Shown piece by piece: positions 1 to 8,700 of a stretch of 64,000 nucleotides of DNA (within the stretch, counting starts at the first letter, position 1; each line of letters opens with the position of its first letter). The stretch comes from Planctomycetaceae bacterium. Lineage in GTDB: Bacteria; Planctomycetota; Phycisphaerae; SM23-33. The notes beneath the pieces are model-generated. The model was not told the DNA's origin. It did not search any database and worked only from the letters and a program-made list of their open reading frames with translations. The stretch is taken from positions 20,866 to 84,865 of the forward strand of contig JBDKTA010000065.1 in NCBI GenBank assembly GCA_039680605.1. Direction: 5' to 3'. The translations under genes were made by a program, and so were the position numbers.

Positions 1-2
1 CC

Positions 3-161
3 GTCACCGCATCCAACAAGGCTTCACAACTCCCTGACGATAAATTCGAAGCCATCGACACATTGCATTACAAGGTGGAGAATGAACTGCTTAAACTGAT
101 ACAAGCGATTCGGAACAAGAACCGTGATGGAGAATGGAATGAAGCGTTCTCAGAAAGGTAG
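3..161 (+). CDS. 3' end of an unknown protein (partial)
   Basis: An open frame enters from the left edge and ends at a TAG. The visible 52 residues are charged and look alpha-helical (for example KVENELLKLIQAIRNK), as expected of a real C-terminus. The other two forward frames have stops near the edge. No family is recognised from this fragment. It runs in the same direction as the pantothenate kinase gene downstream, from which it is separated by an ATCC tetranucleotide array. It could be a spurious open frame, but the amino-acid composition argues for a true gene end. Confidence 0.45.
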   Translation, partial: VTASNKASQLPDDKFEAIDTLHYKVENELLKLIQAIRNKNRDGEWNEAFSER

Positions 162-210
162 CCTGCCGGCCCATACCTGTTCGCACTGCGAACTACGCCG
201 GGCAAGGTTC

Positions 211-243
211 ATCCATCCATCCATCCATCCATCCATCCATTCA
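211..243. repeat. ATCC tetranucleotide array (about 7.5 units)
   Basis: Tandem ATCC units lie about 25 bases upstream of the coaX start. The same microsatellite appears in the opposite orientation (ATGG) at 1135-1170 and 20767-20801. It could vary in length by slippage, but it is intergenic here, so any effect would be on leader length rather than on reading frame. Confidence 0.9.
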
Positions 244-268
244 TCCCTCTGTCGATTTGGAGTGAACC

Positions 269-1060
269 ATGGAAATCGAAGAAATCCCGTCGGTTCTTGC
301 CTGCGATGTGGGCAATACAAACATCCGCATGGCGTGCGTCAGTGGCGAGGAGGTCAGTAGTGTCGTCATCGTGCCCTCCGATGATGAGCGCGCTATCGCC
401 GCGGCGATCAAGGCCGCATGGGACGAGATTCCCGAGCCCAAAGCCCTGGCCGCCTGCAGCGTCAACGCCTCCGCTCTTGCGCACCTGGAGCGGGCGGCGA
501 TGGCCGCCGGCGCCCCGCCGGTGCAGGTCGTCGGGCGCGATCTGCCGCTGCCGATCAAGACCACGCTGAAGCATCCTGAGGTTGTGGGAACCGACCGCCT
601 ATGTGCCGCCGTGGCGGCGTACGACCGCTTGGGCGCCGCATGCGTGGTGGCCGACTTCGGCACGGCGGTCACCATCGACTGCGTCGACGACGGCGGCGTG
701 TTCCAGGGCGGGGCGATATTTCCGGGGCTGCACCTGTCGGCCGCGGCGCTGCATGAGCACACCGCGCAGTTGCCGCAGGTGACGATCGAGGCCCCGACGT
801 GGGCCTTCGGCGGCGACACGCGCGAGGCGATTCTGGCGGGCCTGTTCGCTTCGGCCCGCGGGGCGCTGCAGCAGCTTGTCGAGGCGTACGCCACGGCGCT
901 GAACCATTGGCCGCTGGTGATCGCCACCGGCGGGGACGCCGCGGCGGTCGTCGGCGAGCTGGAAGAATCCTCATTGGTCCAGGCGATCGTGCCCGACCTG
1001 GTCCTGCGCGGCGTCGCGATGGCCTACTACAACGCCCTGACTAAAGAAGAAGCGGAATAA
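269..1060 (+). CDS. coaX: Type III pantothenate kinase
   Basis: Phosphorylates pantothenate in the first committed step of coenzyme A synthesis, in the cytoplasm. The 263-residue product has the ASKHA-fold signatures of the type III enzyme: a phosphate-binding DVGNT loop at residues 13-17, GTDR at 107-110, DFGTAVTID at 129-137 and GGAIFPG at 147-153. The length is normal for the family. The ATG is preceded by GGAGTG, a fair ribosome site. It sits upstream of mnmE and dnaA on the same strand, separated from mnmE by an R3/ATGG/R5 repeat block, so co-transcription is possible but not shown. Type III kinases usually need a monovalent cation and are insensitive to CoA feedback (family knowledge). 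Confidence 0.93.
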   Translation: MEIEEIPSVLACDVGNTNIRMACVSGEEVSSVVIVPSDDERAIAAAIKAAWDEIPEPKALAACSVNASALAHLERAAMAAGAPPVQVVGRDLPLPIKTTLKHPEVVGTDRLCAAVAAYDRLGAACVVADFGTAVTIDCVDDGGVFQGGAIFPGLHLSAAALHEHTAQLPQVTIEAPTWAFGGDTREAILAGLFASARGALQQLVEAYATALNHWPLVIATGGDAAAVVGELEESSLVQAIVPDLVLRGVAMAYYNALTKEEAE

Positions 1061-1077
1061 CTCCGCAGCACGGCCAC

Positions 1078-1246
1078 TATGGAGTGCGGCGGCAGCGACG
1101 CCGCTTTAAGAGTTGCTGGAAGGTGGACGTTGGCATGGATGGATGGATGGATGGATGGATGGATGGATGGGAAAGGGGTGGCATGGCGACACGCGTTTCT
1201 GTTTCTTGCGGGCCTGCCTGCCGGCAGGCAGGTCGCCATGGGTGCG
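1078..1246. repeat. Composite repeat block: R3 copy, ATGG x9 array, R5 copy
   Basis: The gap between coaX and mnmE is filled by three elements in series. First is an R3 copy with TGGAGTGCGGCGGC and its inverted partner. Second is an ATGG array of nine units at 1135-1170. Third is an R5 copy (GGTGGCATGGCGACACGCG) that ends in a perfect 20-nt palindrome of CCTGCCTGCC with its complement. The same order, ATGG array then R5, recurs upstream of the lipoprotein gene near 20767. Confidence 0.85.
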
Positions 1247-1270
1247 CAGCGGGGGTAACGGAACGATAGG

Positions 1271-2443
1271 ATGAGCGAACGCACTTCTTACGCGGCAGTC
1301 CTGACCCCGCCCGGGCGCGGGGGAATCGCTGTCATCGCTTTGAACGGACCGGGCGCGGGGCAGATTCTGCAGCACATCTTCGTTTCCAAAAACTTCCAAA
1401 GCGGCGGCTCGGCCGCCGCACTCCATAGTCTGCAACTGGGCGCCATCGTGCGCGGCGATGACGTGCTCGACCAGGTCGTGCTTTGTCGCACGCCGCAGGG
1501 CTTCGAGATCAACATCCACGGCGGCCCGGCGGTCGCCCGGGCGGTGCTGGAACTGCTGGCCTCGCACGGGGCGAAGATTCTCACTGCCGAGCAGGCCCCG
1601 CCCGCCCTTGCGCCGGCGCATCCGCGGTGGAACAATCCCGCGATCGGGCGTGAGATGTTGTCGGCCGTCATCAAGGCTCGCTCCGCGCGCGTGCTGGCGG
1701 CGATCAGCAACCAATGGTCTGCCGGGCTGAGTCAGTTGGCGTCTGACATTCTTGGGTGCCATGGGCTCGACGCCAGGAGGGCCAGCGCGGCGCTTGGCGA
1801 GGCGGCGCGGGCGCTGCCGCGCATGCGGCGCCTGCTCGATCCGCCCAACATCGTGCTCGTGGGGGCGCCCAACGCAGGCAAGAGCACGCTGATCAACGCC
1901 CTGACCGGCACGGCTGTCAGCATCGTACATGACCAGCCCGGCACGACGCGCGACTGGGTTCGCGAGCCTGCCCTGCTGCGCGACCTTCCGGTGTATCTGA
2001 CCGACACTGCGGGGCTCTGGCACGGCGCCGCCGAAGCGATCGACCGCCAGGCGATCGAACGCGCCCGCGCGTGCGCTGCGGCTGCCGATCTGGTGCTGCT
2101 GCTGGACGAACGTTCTCCCCGCGTGCCGGACTGGCTGGCGGCAAAGAATGTGCTGTGCGTGCGGACGAAGGCTGATCTGCCGCCCCATGGTGACCCGCAG
2201 GCGTGTGGCCGTGCCACGCATTCCGCAGTTCCCATCTCGGCTCGCACGGGCGAAGGGCTCGATGAGCTGGCCGATGCGATTCTCGAGCGATTGGAGTTGC
2301 GCGATCTCGATCCTCGCGCGCCGGCGGCGTTCACGCAGCGTCAGGCAGACCTCCTGACGCAGGCCGCCGATGTCTTCGATCGCGCGGAGCGATCAAGTGA
2401 TTTGCCCATAAAACAAGCCCTTTTTGAACTGCTGGGGCGATGA
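1271..2443 (+). CDS. mnmE: MnmE/TrmE-like tRNA modification GTPase, shortened and divergent
   Basis: MnmE normally works with MnmG to modify uridine-34 of certain tRNAs. The N-terminal TPPGRGGIAVIAL is the family's opening motif. A full G domain follows: P-loop GAPNAGKS at 198-205, PGTTRD at 223-228, DTAG at 245-248, TKAD at 299-302 and SAR at 323-325. At 390 residues it is shorter than usual (about 450). The C-terminal catalytic C-x-G-K motif is missing: the protein ends LFELLGR. The central helical region also lacks the usual PGEF and KRAFLNGK segments. Residues about 41-53 are encoded by an in-frame R3 repeat. No mnmG is nearby. It is probably a planctomycete variant GTPase whose modification activity is doubtful. 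Confidence 0.8.
   Translation: MSERTSYAAVLTPPGRGGIAVIALNGPGAGQILQHIFVSKNFQSGGSAAALHSLQLGAIVRGDDVLDQVVLCRTPQGFEINIHGGPAVARAVLELLASHGAKILTAEQAPPALAPAHPRWNNPAIGREMLSAVIKARSARVLAAISNQWSAGLSQLASDILGCHGLDARRASAALGEAARALPRMRRLLDPPNIVLVGAPNAGKSTLINALTGTAVSIVHDQPGTTRDWVREPALLRDLPVYLTDTAGLWHGAAEAIDRQAIERARACAAAADLVLLLDERSPRVPDWLAAKNVLCVRTKADLPPHGDPQACGRATHSAVPISARTGEGLDELADAILERLELRDLDPRAPAAFTQRQADLLTQAADVFDRAERSSDLPIKQALFELLGR
1391..1429. repeat. R3 repeat inside mnmE coding sequence
   Basis: A copy of the R3 palindrome (CAAAGCGGCGGC, a short loop, then GCCGCCGCACTCC) lies in frame within the N-terminal domain of the mnmE-like gene. It is almost identical to the right half of the intergenic pair at 14624-14720. 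It encodes residues NFQSGGSAAALHS. Confidence 0.85.
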
Positions 2444-2765
2444 GAACCCCGCCGCCGCGGGACTCTTTTTGCCCGCGGGGGCAAAAGCGGGGCGATAAGC
2501 CTGTGCATAACTTGTGGAGGAAGTTTTTTTTTCGACCCCAACTCCACCACTGATCATGTCTTGAGCGATGTGGATAAGAAACGCCTCGTTTTGTAATTGT
2601 ACTGCCGCGCCGACATGCTTAGATTCAGCACTCGTTGCAGTTGATTTGGGCTCGGGCAATCGCAAGTGGCACAGCCTTTCCAGGCTGTGACTCACAGGCT
2701 GGAAAGCCTGTGCCACCGATAGCGGGCAGCCGCCCGCGGTAGCCCAGGGACAGGGAAAAAAGACC
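2444..2765. other. Probable replication origin (oriC) region upstream of dnaA
   Basis: This 320-base gene-free stretch between the mnmE-like gene and dnaA holds TGTGGATAA at 2569-2577, the exact complement of the consensus DnaA box TTATCCACA. A one-mismatch box, TGTGCATAA, lies at 2502-2510. Between them is a short AT-rich run (A2GT9 at 2521-2532) that could help unwinding. A GC hairpin with a T-rich loop at 2455-2478 may end mnmE transcription. An R2 palindrome occupies 2666-2717. The coaX/mnmE/dnaA neighbourhood fits an origin. Only two boxes are clear, so this could be a dnaA autoregulatory region instead. Confidence 0.6.
2666..2717. repeat. R2 palindromic repeat upstream of dnaA
   Basis: GTGGCACAGCCTTTCCAGGC is followed after a short spacer by its near-perfect inverted copy ending GCCTGTGCCACC. 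The same element lies between dxr and rseP and inside the start of the gene ending at 25620. As RNA it would form a hairpin in the dnaA leader. Confidence 0.88.
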
Positions 2766-4184
2766 ATGACGGCATTAGCGCCATCGCTGCGCGCAGACAA
2801 CACGCCTCGCACCATACTGAGCATGCTGGCCCAGCGCATCGGTCCACAGCGGTTCAACGCGTGGTTCCGCCACGGCACGCAGTTGGATGTCGAAGAAAAC
2901 CACGTGCGCGTCAGCGTGCCCAATCCGTTTGTCGCCAACTGGATGGAAACGCACTTCCAGGCCGAGATCGCCGCCGTCGTCGCCGAGCACACCGGGCGCA
3001 CGCTGCCCGTGATCGTCACCGTCGACGCCGCCCTCACCGGCGAGTGCCGCAAGAACGACCTCGACACCCAGGCCGACCTGGTGGCCAAGGCCCAGGAAGG
3101 TCGCCTGCGACCGCGGCGTGCGGCGGCGCCCGTCGCCCTGAGGGGCGAGCTGGACGACTTCGTCGTCGGCCCCAGCAACCGCATGGCGTACTCGGCCGCC
3201 CTGGCGATCACCGAGGCGCCGGTTCCGCCGTTCAATCCGCTGTTCATCCACGGACCGTGCGGGGTGGGCAAGACGCACCTGCTGCAGGGCATCTGCAACG
3301 CCGTCTCGCGCCGCCGCCGCGACGGACGCCCCTGCACGTGGCGCTATGTCACCGGCGAGCAGTTCACCAACGAGTTCATCAGCGCCTTGCGCGCCAAACG
3401 CGTCGACGAGTTCCGCGGGCGATACCGCAACCTCGACATGCTGGCCATCGACGACGTACACTTCCTGGCCGCAAAGAAAGCCACCCAGGACGAGTTCCTT
3501 CACACCTACAACACCATCGAGTCCGGCGGGCGGCAGGTCGTCATGGCCAGCGACGCCCATCCGCGCCTCGTCGGCGAGTTCAACCCGCAACTCGTCAGCC
3601 GCTTCGTAGCCGGAATGGTCGTCAAAGTCGACGCCCCCGACAAGGACACGCGCCTGGCGATCCTCGCCCGCCGCAGCCGCATGATGAAGCTTCGCGTCTC
3701 CGCCGACGTGCTCGACTACGTCGCCGTGCATATCCGCGGATCCGTGCGGGAACTCGAAGGCACGCTGATCAAGCTGGCGGCACTGGCAGAACTGGGCGGC
3801 AAGACGATCGACCTGCCCCTGGCTGTCAGCGCCCTGTCCGACCACCTCGCCCGCACCGACAGCGCCCTGACGCTGGGCGACATCGAGTCGGCCGTCGGGG
3901 CGTACTTCGCCATCACGCCCGCCGACATCCACTCCTCGCGCCGCACGCGCCCGGTCTCGGCGGCCAGAATGATCGCGATGTTCCTGGCGCGCCGCCACAC
4001 GACGATGAGCTTCCCGGAGATCGGACGGGCGATGGGCAAACATCATTCGTCCGTCATCCAGGCCGTCCAGCGGGTCGCCGAAATGATCGCCGCGGACGAA
4101 CCGCTGAGCTGGACCGGACCGGCCGGACCCAAGTCCGTGCCCGCCGGGGAGTTGATCGAGACGCTCTCGGCGCAACTGAAATAG
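2766..4184 (+). CDS. dnaA: Chromosomal replication initiator protein DnaA
   Basis: Binds DnaA boxes at the origin and melts DNA to start replication. The 472-residue protein shows domain I at about residues 15-90, a short linker, and an AAA+ domain with Walker A GPCGVGKT at 163-170 and Walker B LAIDD at 226-230. The NPQLVSRF segment near 263-270 carries the box VII arginine region. The C-terminal DNA-binding domain has GKHHSSVIQA at 424-433, a variant of the usual GRDHTTV signature with HSS for TT. That substitution may slightly shift box preference. The start is preceded by AGGGAAAAAAG. It lies directly after the box-containing region, so autoregulation is likely by analogy. Confidence 0.96.
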   Translation: MTALAPSLRADNTPRTILSMLAQRIGPQRFNAWFRHGTQLDVEENHVRVSVPNPFVANWMETHFQAEIAAVVAEHTGRTLPVIVTVDAALTGECRKNDLDTQADLVAKAQEGRLRPRRAAAPVALRGELDDFVVGPSNRMAYSAALAITEAPVPPFNPLFIHGPCGVGKTHLLQGICNAVSRRRRDGRPCTWRYVTGEQFTNEFISALRAKRVDEFRGRYRNLDMLAIDDVHFLAAKKATQDEFLHTYNTIESGGRQVVMASDAHPRLVGEFNPQLVSRFVAGMVVKVDAPDKDTRLAILARRSRMMKLRVSADVLDYVAVHIRGSVRELEGTLIKLAALAELGGKTIDLPLAVSALSDHLARTDSALTLGDIESAVGAYFAITPADIHSSRRTRPVSAARMIAMFLARRHTTMSFPEIGRAMGKHHSSVIQAVQRVAEMIAADEPLSWTGPAGPKSVPAGELIETLSAQLK

Positions 4185-4190
4185 AAAAGA

Positions 4191-4388
4191 AAATCCGAAA
4201 TACGAATATCGAAATTCGAAGCAAAAAGAAGCAAAACGGCAATAAACAAAAATAGGAGTCAGAAGCCGGCGTTCTTCCTGTTGGTTTTCCGTTTCTTGTT
4301 TCTTGTGTCTTGTTTCTTGCTTCTTGTTCTTTTGCTTTTTGTTTCGAATTTCGAATTTCGGTATTCGAATTTTGTTTCTGATTTTTCC
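4191..4388. repeat. R6 word-hairpin after dnaA (TTCGAATTTCG lexicon)
   Basis: The left arm, about 4191-4239, contains repeated AAATACGAATATCGAAATTC words ending in AAGCAAAAC. The right arm, 4329-4388, is its approximate reverse complement (GTTTCGAATTTCGAATTTCG). The spacer is rich in TTTCTTG repeats. It begins seven bases after the dnaA stop and may act as a 3' structure. Confidence 0.75.
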
Positions 4389-4442
4389 CTTCCCGGATGG
4401 CGCCGGGCGTGATTGGTCAGGGACCGACCGCCGTACCGGATG

Positions 4443-4515
4443 GCGTCGGTGCGTTTTTATCCTTCACGGACGGGCGCCCGGGTTTGGATGCCCGGGCGCC
4501 GACGTTTTTTTGTTT
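4443..4515 (+). terminator. Rho-independent-type terminator
   Basis: A perfect 10-bp stem, GGCGCCCGGG at 4473-4482 and CCCGGGCGCC at 4491-4500, is followed by GACG and a run of seven T. An outer CGTCGG/CCGACG pairing (4444-4449 with 4499-4504) may extend it. It would end the dnaA transcript well before the ZIP gene. Confidence 0.7.
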
Positions 4516-4718
4516 TGGGGGAAAAGGACCCAAGGAACTGCAGCGACTGCAGGGACTCAGGAAAGATCGCCCCGTCATCCGTTTCTTCCCATCCTCTGAA
4601 TCCCCTTGATCCTCTAATCCCGCACTCCCCGTCTCCGGCCCCCCCGGGGAACCACAATCTACCCCCATGATTGAAATTCCCGGCCGCGTGGGCATAATGT
4701 CCTCCGCCGGAGACGCAC
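4516..4718. other. Gene-free gap with fragments of the R6 lexicon
   Basis: No gene is seen. The words CTGCAGCGACTGCAGGGACT, and later ATCCTCTAATCCCGCACTCC, match word sets in the elements near 38465 and 25250-25615. This suggests remains of R6-type hairpins whose partner arms are lost. Confidence 0.5.
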
Positions 4719-5549
4719 ATGTATGACTGGTTCGTAAATCTCAACCCTGTCGTTCAGGCCCTGCTGGCGACGCTGTTCACCTGGAGCGTGACGGCCGCCG
4801 GCGCGGCGATCGTCATTTTCACCCGTAAGTTTTCGCAGAAGTTTCTCGACGCCAGCCTGGGAATGGCCGCGGGGGTCATGATCGCTGCGAGTTTCTGGAG
4901 CCTGCTGGCCCCGGCGATCAAGATGGCCGAGAACGGTTACGGTACGCTGGGGTGCTTTCCCAAGTGGGTTCCTCCGCTGATCGGGTTCCTGCTGGGGGCG
5001 GCGTTTCTGCGCGTGGCTGACCGCCTGCTGCCCCACCTGCACCCGGGGCTGATCTCGCCAGAAGGCGTCAAGACGCGATGGCACCGCAGCACGCTGCTGG
5101 TGCTGGCGATCACCCTGCATAACATCCCCGAGGGTTTGGCCGTCGGCGTGGCGTTCGGGGCGGCCGGCACGATGACCGGCGACGCCGCCACTGCTCAACT
5201 CGGCGCCGCCATCGCCCTGGCCATCGGGATCGGGCTGCAGAATTTTCCTGAGGGCTCTGCCGTGGCCTTGCCGCTGCGCCGCGAAGGGCTCAGCCGCAAG
5301 CGGGCGTTCTGGTACGGACAGCTTTCGGGCTTCGTCGAACCCATCGCCGGCGTGCTGGGGGCCTGGGCGGTGCTTTCCATGTCGGGCATTCTGCCCTATG
5401 CCTTGGCGTTTGCGGCCGGGGCGATGATCTTCGTCGTGATCGAGGAGCTGATCCCCGAGAGCCAGCGCAACGGATACGTCGACCTGGCCACCGGCGGCGG
5501 GATCGTCGGCTTTGCCATCATGATGACCCTCGACGTGGCGCTGGGATAA
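4719..5549 (+). CDS. ZIP-family divalent metal transporter
   Basis: A 276-residue inner-membrane protein with about eight hydrophobic segments. The two ZIP metal-site motifs are clear: HNIPEG at 134-139 in TM4 and QNFPEG at 164-169 in TM5. EELIPE at 242-247 matches the GufA-like branch. A histidine-rich loop (HLHPG near 106) lies between TM3 and TM4. These proteins import zinc, iron or related cations, usually down a gradient. No regulator or metal riboswitch is seen beside it. It is a single-gene unit, bounded upstream by a terminator and downstream by a hairpin. The substrate cannot be told from sequence. Confidence 0.9.
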   Translation: MYDWFVNLNPVVQALLATLFTWSVTAAGAAIVIFTRKFSQKFLDASLGMAAGVMIAASFWSLLAPAIKMAENGYGTLGCFPKWVPPLIGFLLGAAFLRVADRLLPHLHPGLISPEGVKTRWHRSTLLVLAITLHNIPEGLAVGVAFGAAGTMTGDAATAQLGAAIALAIGIGLQNFPEGSAVALPLRREGLSRKRAFWYGQLSGFVEPIAGVLGAWAVLSMSGILPYALAFAAGAMIFVVIEELIPESQRNGYVDLATGGGIVGFAIMMTLDVALG

Positions 5550-5570
5550 GGGCCGGACAAGGAAACTGCT

Positions 5571-5722
5571 TTCACCGCAGAGACCGCGGAGACCGCAGAG
5601 AAGCAAACGACTTAAATAATCGCAGTCGCGGTGGGCTCAATCGAAAGACTGTCCAAGAAGCGATCTCTCGAACTTCTTTGAAGCATTCTACCTTTGCGGT
5701 CTCTGCGATCTCCGCGGTGAAA
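5571..5722. repeat. R6 word-hairpin between convergent genes (CCGCAGAGA lexicon)
   Basis: The left arm at 5571-5601 (TTTCACCGCAGAGACCGCGG...) pairs with the right arm at 5692-5722, which ends CTCCGCGGTGAAA. The arms are 31 nt with a few mismatches around a 90-nt spacer. The same word set builds the element at 10923-11079. It lies between the ends of two convergent genes, where a bidirectional terminator would be useful. Confidence 0.82.
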
Positions 5723-5730
5723 TACGCAGG

Positions 5731-8700
5731 CTAGACGCTGGGCGCGAAGGCGATCGACGTTTCCAGCCACGAGCCGCAACTGCATCCGCCGCCGGCCTCG
5801 GGCGAGAGCACCATCCCGCAGGCGGCGACGGTGCTGATCCAGCACCCGGGGCGCAGGCGGTACCAGAAGCTTGCCTGGTCGTTGTTGAAGTCCCACACCG
5901 TCACGTGGCTGGAGCGGAAGATCGCCGTGCGGTCGGTCATAATGTACGTGCCGCATCCGCCGCCGGGCATGCGGACCTCCAGCAGCGCTCCGGTGGCCAG
6001 GTCGAGCACGCGCGGACGCACGAACACCTTGCCGTCGACGATCGCCGGATGCGACATGTGCCCGCCGTGGTTGTCGCTCATCCACTCGAAGCTCGTCTGC
6101 CACAGCGCCGAGCCGTCGGCAGCGCTGAACGCATACACGTTGTACCGCACGTCGGAGGCGTTAATGACCAGCCGCCCCTCCGCCGCGGCCATGTAGAACA
6201 CCACCACGCCCGGGGCGGTCTTGAGCGGCTGCTCCCACAGCAGGCGTCCATCGGCGGCGTCAAGCGCCACGAGATACTGCTGCTGCCACAGCTCGTCCAT
6301 GCCGACGCGGCGATCGGCGCTGGCCAGCACAGCCGGGTGTCGGCACTCGACGAAATACACCCGCCCGTCGGCGATGCAGATCGTCGAGTTGATCACCACG
6401 CCGCCGGCGTACTTCCACGCCAGGCCGCCGGTGCTCTTGTTCATCGCGAAGAGATTTTCACTGCAGACCTTGAACGTCGCCGGACCGTCCTTGGCGTCAT
6501 ACCAGTTCGCATGGCCGACAAACGCCACGAACGCCGATCCGGCCTTGACCGCGCTGCCGATGATATTGGCGCCGCCATCGGCGACATAGCCCCAGTCCCA
6601 CGCCGCGCCTGTGTGCCATGGCGGTCGTTTTCCCGCCGCCATGTCCCCGGACCCTGAAACTACCTCAAACATCTTGGCCACGCTGCCGTCTCGCTGGTCG
6701 ATCTTCCAGCACTGCCCTTTGACGGCCGCGTAGAGATGAGATTGGTCGGCGCACCAGTTGCCGCAGTCGCGGGGCATGTTGAAGCGGCAGAACGCGGGCA
6801 TTTCGAGCGACCAGAGCACCGTGCCGTTGAACGAGTCCAGCGCCACGATGCGCCGGCGCCCCTGGCCAAACAGCCTGCCGTTGATCGCCAGGGGGGCGGG
6901 TTTGCGGCCGTTGCGGTCGGGCTGATACCGCGGGCCCGGTTCACCGACCCACTGCACGGCCAGGTCGAGCGTGGACCCTGCGCCGGCCAGCGCCTCGCCG
7001 CCGTAGGAGGTGTTGTCGGCCAGACCGTACTGGTGAGTCCAGACGCCGGCGGTGGCGATCGGCGGGAGCGTGGTGACGGTCGGGGAGATGGCGGCTGGGG
7101 AACGGCCGCCATGGCACCCTGTGTCGCCGCCGCGAATCAACACGCCGCTGCCGGGGCACAGGAGGCGCATGGCCTCGGCGGCGGCAGGATCGCTCAGCGG
7201 TTGCGACGCGACGATGATGTTGGCGAAGCTGCCGACGAAGGGGATGGCGTCGTAGCTCCGGACGTGATGGACAGCCACGCATGCGCCGTACACGCCGGCG
7301 GCCTGGAACATGCGGCGGGCAGAGGCAACCGCCGCGGCGTCGGTATCGACAGCGATCACGCGCAGGCGGCTCTGGCGTGCCAGTTCGTATGCCAATTGCC
7401 CGTCGCCGCAGCCGAGCATCAGGCAGATGCCCCGGTCGACGCCGGCGGTCTTGAGAATGCCTTCGGCGGCCTGTCGTGTGGCATGGGCGTCTCGCCCATG
7501 CTCCGGGGTGGCATGGGCGTCTCGCCCATGCTCCGGGGTGGCATGGGCGTCTCGCCCATGCTCTTGCTTTTGTCCCTGCACAGGCAAGACGCCCACGCTA
7601 CAGGGCTCATAGTTGAAGTACGTGTCGCACTCGAAAGTCACCGCCTGATCGCCGGCCCAGGCCGTGCAGTCGTAGATGGCGTCCCGGCGCAGATCCGTCA
7701 GATGCACCTCGTGCTGGACCTTCGGCTGAGGGTCTTCGATCGCGCGCTGGTCCTGGCCGTGGGCATATTGAAACTTCGTCGGGACCGGGTCGGGGGTTTG
7801 CCAGCGGACTGTGGCCGCGGTGCGGCTGGTGAATTGCAGGTACGGCGCCAGGGGCATGGCCTCGGGCGGGGTGATTTCCTCGACCGGGCCGCCCTCGACG
7901 TACGCGGGGGGTGCCGGTTTCCACGCATTGGCGGCGGCCTGCCCCTGAGGCGCGAAGCAGTAGATCGCCCCGGCGTCGGTGGTGGCGTAGAGCATTCCCG
8001 CGGCCAGCGCCAGGCCGTGTACTTTGCCCGTCACGGCCGACTGCCAGAGTTGCAGACCGGTGTCGGCGTCGAAGGCCGCCAGGGCGTCGGCCCCGCCGGC
8101 AAAGAGCGTGGTCCCGGCCAGCACGAGCGAATACGGGTAGTCGCACGGTTGCTTCCATCGCTCGGCGCCGCTGGCGCGATCGACGGCCGCCAGCGTGCTG
8201 CGCGTGAGCACGAAGACCGTGCCGTCATGCACCACGGCGGCGGTTCCATCATCGAAGGCCGCCAGCTTCTGCCCCGAATCGCCGGCGCTGAGGGTGATCC
8301 ATCCGGCGTTGTTGCCCGGGCCGTGCAGGACCTGGTCATCTTCGGTCAGCAGCACGAAGCATCCCCCGCCGTTGGTGAGCGAGCCCAGCAGCCGCCCGTC
8401 TTTACGCGAGAACATCAGCGGCGGGATGCGGCCTTGGGGAATGTACAACCGGTCGGCCGAGATCAGCATGGCTCCTTCCATCGTCAGCCCGGCGGTTTGC
8501 TCGACGCGTCCGCTCTGCGGGGCCCCCTGGTGCAGGGCGACGTATCGCCCGCGTCCTTGGGGCTTGCCGCTGTGGGCGTCGACGGCGCAGAGATACGAGT
8601 CTTCCCACGGGAGCATGCCGGCGGCGAAATACGCCGTGCCGTCTTCCACCAGCACACCCGTGCGCACCGGCCAGTGCCCGATCAGCCGCCCGTTGTTGAG

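Noticed and set aside
1084..1269. Small ORF encoding MDGWMDGW repeats
   Set aside because: It is the translation of the ATGG array and R5 palindrome, with no conserved protein character.
2775..4175. A 466-codon open frame opposite dnaA
   Set aside because: GC-rich codon bias leaves the complementary frame open; dnaA has all expected motifs and the opposite frame has none.
7478..7563. CRISPR array suspicion (regular 30-bp spaced repeats)
   Set aside because: There are only three copies, the unit itself fills nearly the whole period, spacers of 4 bases are identical, and no cas gene is present.
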